Positions 5,844 through 11,044 of a DNA stretch of 11,044 nucleotides are shown piece after piece. The notes beneath the pieces were generated by a model that did no database searches, was not told the DNA's origin, and saw nothing but the letters and a program-made list of their open reading frames with translations. The translations under genes and the position numbers were made by a program. The number at the start of each line of letters is the position of its first letter. Position 1 is the stretch's first letter. Source of the stretch: JBBQRS01 sp038214535 (GTDB lineage: Bacteria; Chloroflexota; Anaerolineae; CG2-30-64-16); the NCBI GenBank assembly GCA_038214535.1, contig JBBQRS010000135.1:1-11044 (forward strand), written 5' to 3'.

Positions 5844-7664
5844 TCAAATCAGCGCCTTGTTGGCGACGACATCCTGGGCGTAGGCGATGAACTCGGCCAC
5901 TGGCATCGTGCCGCGCTGCTCGCCCGTGCGCAGCCGCACGTTGACCGCGCCGTCCTCCGCTTCGCGGTCGCCGATCACCAGCATGTAAGGGATCTTCTGC
6001 AACTGCGCGTTGCGAATCTTGGCGTTCATGCGGTCGGAACTCGCGTCCACTTCGGCGCGCAGCCCCGCCGCCTTGAGTTGCGCCGCGACTTCATAGGCCG
6101 CGTCGTTGTGGCGGTCGGCGATCGGGATCACCTCGACCTGCATCGGGCTGATCCAGACCGGGAACGCGCCGCCGAAGTGCTCGATCAGCACGCCGAAGAA
6201 GCGCTCCATGCTGCCCATCAGGGCGCGGTGGATCACGTAGGGCCGGTGCTCCTGGCCGTCTTCGCCCACGTACGTCAGGTCGAACTTCTCCGGCAGGTTG
6301 AAGTCGAACTGTACCGTGCTGAGCTGCCATTCGCGGCCCAGCGCGTCGTAGACCTTCAGGTCAATCTTCGGGCCGTAGAACGCGCCGCCGCCTGCGTCTA
6401 CCTGATAGGGAATCTCCGCGCGCTCCAGCGCCGCTTCGAGCGCACGCTCGGCGGCCTCCCACTTCTCATCTTCACCCACGCGATGTTCGGGTCGTGTGCT
6501 CAGGTAAGCGTTGAACTCGTTGAACCCGAAGCTGCGCAGGATGAAGAGGCAGAAGCCCAGCACGCGGTCAATCTCTTCCGGCATCTGGTCGGGTCGGCAG
6601 AAGAGGTGCGCGTCATCCTGCGTGAAGCCGCGCACGCGCGTCAGGCCGTGCAGCACGCCCGACCGCTCGAAGCGATAGACCGTGCCCCATTCGGCGAAGC
6701 GCAACGGCAGATCGCGATAGGAGCGCGTCCGGCTCTTGTAGATCTCCATGTGGAACGGGCAGTTCATCGGCTTGAGGTAGAACTCCTGCCCCTCGATTTC
6801 GACCGGCGAGTACATGCTGTCCTTGTAGAAGTCGAGGTGCCCACTCGTTTCCCACAGCGTGCCGCGCCCGATGTGCGGCGAGTAGACGAAGTCGTAGCCG
6901 CCCTTCAGGTGCTCCGCCTTGCTGAACTCCTCGATCATGTGGCGCATCAGGCCGCCCCTGGGATGCCAGAGCACCAGCCCGCCGCCCACTTCATCGGGGT
7001 TCGTGCTGAACAGGTCCAGCTCTTTGCCAAGGCGGCGATGGTCGCGCCGTTTGGCCTCTTCGAGCTTCTCCAGGTAGGCCGCGAGCTGTTGTTTGTTAGG
7101 CCACACCGTGCCGTAGATACGCTGGAGCATCGGGTTGTGCTCGTCGCCGCGCCAGTATGCGCCCGCCACCGTGAGCAGCTTGAACGCGTCGGGCGGGATT
7201 TGCCCCGTGCTTTCCAGGTGCGGCCCGCGGCACAGATCCACGAAGTGATCGTGCTGGTACGTCGAGATCACGGGCGGTTCGTCCGTCGGCTCGCCATACT
7301 CGTCCACGCCGCCCGCCTCCAGCCCGGCGATCAGGTCGAGCTTGTAGGGTTCATCCGCGAAGATGCGCTTCGCTTCCTCGGCGCTGACCTCGCTGCGGAT
7401 GAACGGATGGCGGCCGCCGGCGATCTGGCGCATGCGCTTTTCGATGGCTTCCAGATCTTCCGGTGAAAACGTTTTGAGCGAACCGTCCGGTTCGCGGCCC
7501 AGGTCGAAGTCGTAGTAGAAACCATCCTTGATGGGCGGGCCGATCGCAACCTTCGCTTCAGGGAAGCGCTCGACCACAGCTTCGGCCATGACGTGCGCCG
7601 TCGAATGACGTAGTTTATGCAGTTGTTCGTCCTGCGGTTCTTGATTCTTGTCTTTTGCGGCCAT
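5844..7664 (-). CDS. thrS: Threonyl-tRNA synthetase lacking the TGS domain
   Basis: Class II synthetase charging tRNA-Thr, 606 residues. The editing domain comes first, with its conserved residues His20 and His24 (HSTAH) and Cys145 and His149 (CRGPH). The catalytic core follows: motif 2 (RFAEWGTVYRFERSG, about 322-336), zinc ligands Cys302 (NCPFH), His353 (DDAH) and His479, and motif 3 (ALMGSMERFFG, about 481-491). The anticodon-binding domain occupies about 510-606. The ~60-residue N-terminal TGS domain of the 642-residue E. coli enzyme is missing: HSTAH begins at residue 20. ATG at 7664 has an ideal AAGGAGG (7677-7671) 6 nt upstream, so the short N-terminus is real and not a miscalled start. 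Upstream lie a Thr-rich leader ORF and, 1.2 kb away, a Thr T-box. Confidence 0.98.
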   Translation of the reverse strand: MAAKDKNQEPQDEQLHKLRHSTAHVMAEAVVERFPEAKVAIGPPIKDGFYYDFDLGREPDGSLKTFSPEDLEAIEKRMRQIAGGRHPFIRSEVSAEEAKRIFADEPYKLDLIAGLEAGGVDEYGEPTDEPPVISTYQHDHFVDLCRGPHLESTGQIPPDAFKLLTVAGAYWRGDEHNPMLQRIYGTVWPNKQQLAAYLEKLEEAKRRDHRRLGKELDLFSTNPDEVGGGLVLWHPRGGLMRHMIEEFSKAEHLKGGYDFVYSPHIGRGTLWETSGHLDFYKDSMYSPVEIEGQEFYLKPMNCPFHMEIYKSRTRSYRDLPLRFAEWGTVYRFERSGVLHGLTRVRGFTQDDAHLFCRPDQMPEEIDRVLGFCLFILRSFGFNEFNAYLSTRPEHRVGEDEKWEAAERALEAALERAEIPYQVDAGGGAFYGPKIDLKVYDALGREWQLSTVQFDFNLPEKFDLTYVGEDGQEHRPYVIHRALMGSMERFFGVLIEHFGGAFPVWISPMQVEVIPIADRHNDAAYEVAAQLKAAGLRAEVDASSDRMNAKIRNAQLQKIPYMLVIGDREAEDGAVNVRLRTGEQRGTMPVAEFIAYAQDVVANKALI

Positions 7665-7693
7665 GATTGGCCTCCTTCTGGCTTATAGCAGAT

Positions 7694-7725
7694 AGCATAT
7701 GGCTGATGGCAGATAGCCGTATGCT
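7694..7725 (-). repeat. Inverted repeat just upstream of the thrS ribosome-binding site
   Basis: AGCATATGGCT (7694-7704) and AGCCGTATGCT (7715-7725) are inverted repeats with one mismatch, around a 10-nt loop. The 9-mer GCAGATAGC occurs directly repeated at 7688-7696 and 7709-7717. The hairpin ends 16 nt before the thrS Shine-Dalgarno sequence and begins 1 nt after the leader-ORF stop codon. No T-run follows. Confidence 0.6.
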
Positions 7726-7818
7726 CTATTGTTGATTATGGGTTGGGTGGGGCGCGTCGCGCTTTACGCGGGGGCGCGCCGTGATGGTCGTGGCATATGC
7801 GGTTGTCTTCCCGGTCAA
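7726..7818 (-). CDS. Thr-rich leader peptide upstream of thrS (putative)
   Basis: A 30-codon ORF beginning at TTG (7818) with N-terminus MTGKTTAYATTIT: six Thr among the first 13 residues. It is preceded by AAAGGGGGTGATC, which differs at one position from a full complement to the 16S 3' end (TAAGGAGGTGATC) over 12 nt. The distance from the SD core to the start is 8 nt, which is optimal. An in-frame GTG at 7827 lies inside the SD and is less likely. Directly after the Thr codons come a G/C hairpin (7780-7751) and a second hairpin (7725-7694) before thrS. This is the layout of a ribosome-mediated attenuator such as thrL, although neither hairpin has a T-run. Translation and function are inferred. 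Confidence 0.5.
   Translation of the reverse strand: MTGKTTAYATTITARPRVKRDAPHPTHNQQ
7751..7780 (-). promoter_or_regulatory. G/C-rich hairpin within the thrS leader
   Basis: On the minus strand, GGCGCG (7780-7775) pairs with CGCGCC (7756-7751), and inside it CGCG (7770-7767) pairs with CGCG (7761-7758). The hairpin lies inside the leader ORF immediately after its Thr codons, where a stalled ribosome would influence folding. It has no T-run, so if it terminates transcription it would need a factor; alternatively it affects translation. Confidence 0.4.
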
Positions 7819-7859
7819 GGCGATCACCCCCTTTCTTATTCATTCTCATTTCGACGGGT

Positions 7860-7892
7860 AGGTGCTTTACTTAATAGCACCTTATAGCACCT
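7860..7892 (-). promoter_or_regulatory. Possible extended -10 promoters of the thrS leader, within an inverted repeat
   Basis: Two tandem TGCTATnAA-like sequences on the minus strand, TGCTATAAG (7889-7881) and TGCTATTAA (7879-7871), resemble extended -10 elements; neither has a good -35. They overlap direct repeats AGGTGCTAT and an inverted repeat AGGTGCT/AGCACCT whose last arm is at 7866-7860. This may be a local promoter or merely a hairpin after the upstream gene. Confidence 0.3.
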
Positions 7893-7909
7893 TCGCATGT
7901 ACGATCTTG

Positions 7910-8251
7910 CTAAAAAGCAATAGCTATTACTAGCAGAGCTATGAAACCAGATACCCTCAGTACCATCCATCCGAACTGGATCAGATCGTGCGTCATCACC
8001 TGGATTGGCGTCTGGTTTGTACTTAATACGATATGCATAGGCTGATTGGCGTGATGATCCCACTGTAACAATCGCCGCAAAAATCCTGCAATTAACAAGA
8101 TTGCCAACAGAAAGCCCAGGAAATCTGATATTCCACTCGAAAGATTAACACCAAACGCAAGGGCAAGACCCTGAACAATGCGTGCGCATAGTTCCCAAAA
8201 GGACCGAAGGAGATCGGCCAACCCGACCAAGAGCCACCGCCAGTCCCTCAT
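7910..8251 (-). CDS. Small membrane protein of unknown function
   Basis: A 113-residue protein I do not recognise. It has a strongly hydrophobic helix at about 43-58 (FLGFLLAILLIAGFL), a C-terminal helix at about 95-112 (MVLRVSGFIALLVIAIAF) that ends the protein, and an amphipathic N-terminal stretch (about 5-34). The ~35-residue segment between the two main helices is polar. ATG at 8251 is preceded by GAGGAGGT with good spacing, which supports a real gene. Base composition is about 42-45% G+C against about 60% or more in neighbouring genes, suggesting separate ancestry. It lies between the T-box and thrS on the same strand, so it could be the first gene of a T-box-controlled transcript. The 8388-8855 gene is divergent. 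Confidence 0.75.
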   Translation of the reverse strand: MRDWRWLLVGLADLLRSFWELCARIVQGLALAFGVNLSSGISDFLGFLLAILLIAGFLRRLLQWDHHANQPMHIVLSTNQTPIQVMTHDLIQFGWMVLRVSGFIALLVIAIAF

Positions 8252-8312
8252 ATGCTTACCTCCTCGTATGCAAGGGTGAAGTGCTCAGCAATCAATCGTA
8301 GGTTTGGTGTTG

Positions 8313-8341
8313 TTGCACGCTCAGAACATTTGTGCTATGAA
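8313..8341 (+). promoter_or_regulatory. Promoter of the 8388-8855 gene
   Basis: TTGCAC (8313-8318) and TATGAA (8336-8341) are 17 nt apart, and TG at 8333-8334 makes an extended -10 (TGCTATGAA). The predicted start site, near 8348, is about 40 nt before the ATG at 8388. It excludes the longer reading-frame start at 8304. Confidence 0.7.
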
Positions 8342-8387
8342 TGGGACCTGCACTACACATGCCCTACCCTACCTTCTGGAGAACAAA

Positions 8388-8855
8388 ATGAATTACCTCG
8401 ATGACATACTCGACCTCTTCAACTGGGTTGATCGACTGGAGGGTCTCCTCTCCAGCTTTATCAATTCCGACTGGCATGGTATTGGCGATAGCCAAACACC
8501 TGTTGATCTTTTCGGAAGCTGGACCTTTCACATCCGGCGGGACGTGGCCTGGACCGGGGGTGAGGTCGAGCGTTTTCTACGTCACTACGGTATTGTTGCA
8601 TGGGGCCGCCGCCTGACGGGTGATCACTACATCCTAAGTGTCAAACCCCGGCAAGCTGAGTGGGCAGAATACTTGCTCCTTCGCCGCGGTATTGCGATAG
8701 ACGCACCTTATTTCAATCCCCAAAATGCCACCTATGCCCAACGCTTCGCTCCGGGCGATCGTCCTCCTGCCTGGGGGGATCGCCCCGACATGACGCCGGA
8801 CTTTCCCGATTTCACCGTGCAGTCCAACCAAGACGGCTTTTTTTACCGTGAATGA
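8388..8855 (+). CDS. Hypothetical protein, antisense to the T-box read-through transcript
   Basis: A 155-residue soluble protein I do not recognise. The first ~28 residues are acidic and probably helical (MNYLDDILDLF). The core, about 45-105, has an alternating strand/helix pattern (WTFHIRRDVAWTGGEVERFL, then HYILSVKPRQAEWAEYLLLR). The C-terminal ~45 residues are Pro/Asp-rich and probably disordered. ATG at 8388 has GGAG 6 nt upstream and a matching promoter at 8313-8341, so I chose it over an in-frame start at 8304. G+C is near 50%, below the flanks. The gene is divergent from the small membrane protein and convergent with the T-box; its stop is 14 nt from the end of the T-box terminator. 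With its neighbour it may be an inserted two-gene cassette. Confidence 0.75.
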   Translation: MNYLDDILDLFNWVDRLEGLLSSFINSDWHGIGDSQTPVDLFGSWTFHIRRDVAWTGGEVERFLRHYGIVAWGRRLTGDHYILSVKPRQAEWAEYLLLRRGIAIDAPYFNPQNATYAQRFAPGDRPPAWGDRPDMTPDFPDFTVQSNQDGFFYRE

Positions 8856-8868
8856 CGATATTCGGACC

Positions 8869-8905
8869 AAACAAAAAGCCCCTCGACTCATGGGGCGAGG
8901 GGCTT
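8869..8905 (-). terminator. Intrinsic terminator of the T-box riboswitch
   Basis: The perfect 10-bp stem AAGCCCCTCG (8905-8896) / CGAGGGGCTT (8885-8876) has a 10-nt loop and is followed by TTTTTGTTT (8877-8869, partly shared with the stem). Its 5' arm and loop also form the antiterminator with the T-box sequence. It forms in the absence of uncharged tRNA. Confidence 0.9.
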
Positions 8906-9105
8906 CGCGGTTCCACCCAAGTTGACGCCTGCCCGCAGGCAAACGCCATCTCAAAAGGCCGATAACGGGGCCGGGCCGGGGCGTCATACTCTCGACGTGA
9001 TTTCAGACGCTCGCTCACGGGTGGTTTTCGACGGTTATGGCGAGGCAGGTTCACAGCCGCTGATCTGCCCTCTCTGACGCCGGTAGACGCCTACTCGTCC
9101 CGTTC
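8869..9105 (-). promoter_or_regulatory. T-box riboswitch, threonine-specific (specifier ACC)
   Basis: The canonical T-box sequence GGGTGGAACCGCG is at 8918-8906. Stem I has base helix ACGGG (9103-9099) / CCCGT (9021-9017), the S-turn bases AGTA (9095-9092) and GAA (9029-9027), and the distal motifs AGAGAG (9075-9070) and GGCTGTGAA (9058-9050) capped by GGCAG/CTGCC. After GAA and one A comes ACC (9025-9023), a Thr codon, followed by the conserved purine A. The bulge UGGA (8915-8912) pairs with UCCA, the 3' end of tRNA-Thr(GGT) in this window. The antiterminator is well formed: TGGG/CCCA plus GCG/CGC. Uncharged tRNA-Thr should therefore permit read-through. The expected target, thrS, starts only at 7664. 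No separate promoter is obvious; the tRNA-Val promoter upstream could serve. Confidence 0.92.
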
Positions 9106-9124
9106 AACGCGTTTTGTAATATAA

Positions 9125-9201
9125 TGGTGGGCGGTAGAGGGCTCGAACCTCCGACCTCAGCGATGTCAACGCTGCGCTCTAGCCAACTGAGCTAACCGCC
9201 C
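9125..9201 (-). tRNA. tRNA-Val(GAC), CCA encoded
   Basis: Acceptor stem GGGCGGT/ACCGCCC (9201-9195 with 9135-9129), D arm TAGCTCAGTTGGCTAGAGC, anticodon stem CAGCG/CGCTG around loop TTGACAT (anticodon GAC), and T arm GGAGGTTCGAGCCCTC. Discriminator A at 9128, and CCA encoded at 9127-9125. Only 21 nt separate it from the base of T-box stem I, and no terminator lies between them. Confidence 0.97.
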
Positions 9202-9213
9202 TGATTGCGAGTG

Positions 9214-9242
9214 ATTATACTCGCGGCGTAAAGTTTTTGCAA
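9214..9242 (-). promoter_or_regulatory. Promoter of tRNA-Val and perhaps of the T-box transcript
   Basis: TTGCAA (9242-9237) and the exact consensus TATAAT (9219-9214) are 17 nt apart on the minus strand. The start site falls close to the 5' end of the mature tRNA (9201). It is the only convincing minus-strand promoter upstream of the T-box. Confidence 0.85.
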
Positions 9243-9304
9243 ATTGCGCGGGCGGAACCTTGTCCCCACATCCGCCGTTATCATGCGTAGGAAGGAGGAA
9301 CTAC

Positions 9305-10909
9305 GTGTTCAATCGAGATGTCCTTCAGAGTGCGGGCTATCAGGCCGAGCAGATGGAGCGGGCCTACCAGGAGGCGGTGCAAGCCGGCAAGGGTGATGCG
9401 TTCGTCGCCGATATCGAATCGCGCTACTCGGGGGAACCCGGCAACCTCCTCTATGCGGCGTGGCATTACCGGCTGGCGCATGCCGCGACCGAGGTCAAGA
9501 AGCGCGTCATCGCCTGGGGCTGGGCGATCCCCCTCGCCCTGCTCAACGGGCTGATCCTTTGGGTGCTCTCCGACCAGCGTTTCAACCTTCAGACCACCAA
9601 TCCGCTGAACGGCCAGACGCAGGAGTTGCTGCCGGGGATAGCGCTGTTTGCCGCGCCGATCAGCGCCGCGCTGATCCTCCTCTTCCTCACCGGCGCGGGC
9701 TCCGGGCGCTGGGCGCGCGCCGTGGCCGTGACCCTGGGGCTGGGCGGGCTCTCGGCCTACGTGCTGTTGCTCCATCCGATGATCTGGCCGCGCCCCTTCG
9801 AAGCGCAATATCTGTCGCTGATGGTGCTGCACCTGGCGATCATCGCAGTGGCAGGGGTTGGCGTGGTCGCGCTGACCCGCGGGCGCGACGCGGAGAATCG
9901 CTTTGCGTTCCTGGTGAAGGCGCTGGAAGCGTTTGTGGTGGCGGGGCTGTTCGCGATTGCCGGCGGGCTATTCACGGGGATCACTTTCGGGCTGTTCGGC
10001 GCGTTGGGCATCAACCCGCCGGACGCGGTGGTGCGCCTGTTCATTGCCGGCGGGGCCGGGCTGATCGTGGTGCTGGCGGTGGCGTTGGTCTACGATCCGA
10101 CGGTCGCGCCCGCGGGGCAGTCGTTCGATGAGGGGCTGAGCAAGCTGGTGGCGCTGCTGATGCGACTGCTGCTGCCGCTGGCCGTGCTCGTGCTGGTGGT
10201 CTATCTGGGGTTCATCCCCTTCAACTTCCGCGAGCCGTTCCAGAACCGCGACGTGCTGGTGATCTTCAACGTGATGCTCTTCGCGGTGATGGCGCTGCTG
10301 GTGGGCGCGACGCCGGTGCGGGGCGACGAACTGGAGGCGCGGACGCAGACCTGGTTGCGCCGCGGGGTGATTGCGCTGGCGGTGCTGGCGACCCTGGTGG
10401 GCGTCTACGCGCTGGCCGCAATCGTCTATCGCACGGGCATTGACCGGCTGACCCCGAACCGGCTGACCTTCATCGGTTGGAATGTGATTAACATCGGCAT
10501 CCTGACGTGGCTGCTGATCGGTCAGGTGCGAGCAGGGCGCGCGAAGTGGTTGCCGGCCATACATGCGGCGCTGGCCGGCGGGGCGGTGGTCTACGTGATC
10601 TGGGCGCTGATCACCTTGCTGGCAATTCCGTGGCTGTTCCGCGGCGATGTGGGACAGGTGGCAAACTTGCCCGCGAGTATTCAAAACCTGGTGTATGAGC
10701 AACCTGCCCCGATCTTGCTCAAGTGCTCAACCAGTCCGCACGTCTACCTGCTGGAGGATGGCGCGAAGCGGTGGGTCAAGGATATCCCGACTTTCGAGGC
10801 GCAGGGTTTTCGCTGGTACGACGTGCGAACTGTGATGTGCGCGGATTTGCGGGCTGTGCCTGACGGGCCGCCCATTCCGCCGGATGCGGGGCCGCCGCCC
10901 GCGCCGTAA
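9305..10909 (+). CDS. Multi-pass membrane protein, DUF4153-like, with C-terminal extramembrane module
   Basis: A 534-residue protein with an ~65-residue soluble N-terminus rich in charged residues, about 11 hydrophobic helices (about 69-88, 111-129, 137-157, 169-190, 207-233, 241-262, 279-303, 317-335, 352-374, 389-406, 419-443), and an ~90-residue C-terminal tail. The segment FDEGLSKLVALLMRLLLPLAVLV (split around 275-297) and the helix arrangement recall DUF4153 proteins. The tail contains VYLLEDGAKRWVKDIPTF (about 480-497), similar to a module I have seen in Chloroflexota surface proteins, and ends in a Pro-rich stretch. GTG at 9305 has AAGGAGG 6 nt upstream, so it is preferred over an in-frame start at 9260. 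Function is unknown. It is divergent from tRNA-Val. Confidence 0.85.
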   Translation: MFNRDVLQSAGYQAEQMERAYQEAVQAGKGDAFVADIESRYSGEPGNLLYAAWHYRLAHAATEVKKRVIAWGWAIPLALLNGLILWVLSDQRFNLQTTNPLNGQTQELLPGIALFAAPISAALILLFLTGAGSGRWARAVAVTLGLGGLSAYVLLLHPMIWPRPFEAQYLSLMVLHLAIIAVAGVGVVALTRGRDAENRFAFLVKALEAFVVAGLFAIAGGLFTGITFGLFGALGINPPDAVVRLFIAGGAGLIVVLAVALVYDPTVAPAGQSFDEGLSKLVALLMRLLLPLAVLVLVVYLGFIPFNFREPFQNRDVLVIFNVMLFAVMALLVGATPVRGDELEARTQTWLRRGVIALAVLATLVGVYALAAIVYRTGIDRLTPNRLTFIGWNVINIGILTWLLIGQVRAGRAKWLPAIHAALAGGAVVYVIWALITLLAIPWLFRGDVGQVANLPASIQNLVYEQPAPILLKCSTSPHVYLLEDGAKRWVKDIPTFEAQGFRWYDVRTVMCADLRAVPDGPPIPPDAGPPPAP

Positions 10910-11044
10910 TGTTTCACCACTCCCTTTGTAGTTGCGGGGTTTTGCCGGGAAGGGGGGGGCAGCGGGGAAAGCCCCCCCACCCAAGGGGGGGGGGCCCCCC
11001 GCGGGGGGGGGGGGGTTTTATATAAAACCCGCGCGCCGGGGCAT
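10910..11044. other. Low-complexity end, probable assembly artefact
   Basis: After the stop of the membrane-protein gene there is no gene. From about 10951 the sequence is mostly runs of G and C (10-14 consecutive G at 10985-10994 and 11002-11015), followed by an 18-bp perfect palindrome GGGTTTTATATAAAACCC (11013-11030). The G-runs resemble low-quality read ends, so this part should not be trusted. Confidence 0.6.

Noticed and set aside
5733..7466. Long plus-strand frame of 577 codons
   Set aside because: It lies opposite the well-supported thrS gene; the His/Arg/Val/Leu-rich composition is typical of an antisense shadow of G+C-rich coding sequence.
8304..8387. Longer N-terminus for the 8388-8855 gene
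   Set aside because: The 8304 start lies upstream of the promoter's -10 element and has no ribosome-binding site, whereas ATG 8388 has both.
9022..9026. AAC (Asn) as the T-box specifier
   Set aside because: It lacks the following purine and suits neither the UGGA bulge nor the thrS context as well as ACC does.
9968..10702. Minus-strand 244-codon frame rich in Gln and His
   Set aside because: It is the antisense of the membrane-protein gene; its composition reflects the complement of Leu/Val codons.
1..11044. CRISPR array, transposase, integrase or phage genes
   Set aside because: No regularly spaced repeats and no protein with such motifs was found on either strand.

Overview
The window is a G+C-rich bacterial chromosome segment dominated by translation genes on the minus strand. 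The gene order thrS - infC - rpmI - rplT - PIN/TRAM membrane protein - cysS - rlmB - tRNA(Thr, Tyr, Thr) - tuf, a Thr-specific T-box, and a multi-pass membrane protein with a C-terminal module that I associate with Chloroflexota together suggest a member of that phylum. This is an inference; no marker here proves it.

Layout in transcription order on the minus strand, from the right. A tRNA-Val(GAC) gene (9125-9201) with a consensus promoter is followed within about 20 nt by a complete T-box riboswitch (about 9105-8869). The T-box has specifier ACC (Thr), acceptor-pairing bases UGGA that fit a U-discriminator tRNA such as tRNA-Thr, and a strong terminator. Its expected target, thrS (7664-5844), starts about 1.2 kb further on. 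The interval holds an AT-richer block with a small membrane protein (8251-7910, minus) and an unrecognised protein encoded divergently (8388-8855, plus), so T-box read-through RNA would be antisense to the latter. Directly before thrS is an unannotated 30-codon, Thr-rich leader ORF with a near-perfect Shine-Dalgarno sequence. Thr-dependent control of thrS may therefore exist twice. thrS encodes a ThrRS without the N-terminal TGS domain and is followed by a 36-bp perfect palindrome.

A consensus promoter (5711-5739) then drives infC-rpmI-rplT. infC most likely starts at ATT, the rare autoregulatory start known from E. coli. The operon ends in an intrinsic terminator (4275-4301). A second unit, with a plausible promoter at 4209-4237, carries the PIN/TRAM membrane protein, a terminator-like hairpin with an alternative overlapping helix, cysS, and rlmB overlapping the end of cysS. 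A consensus promoter at 618-646 drives three tRNAs and tuf, of which only the first 59 codons are present.

On the plus strand at the right is an 11-TM membrane protein (9305-10909). The last ~100 bases are G/C homopolymers plus an AT palindrome and look like a low-quality contig end.
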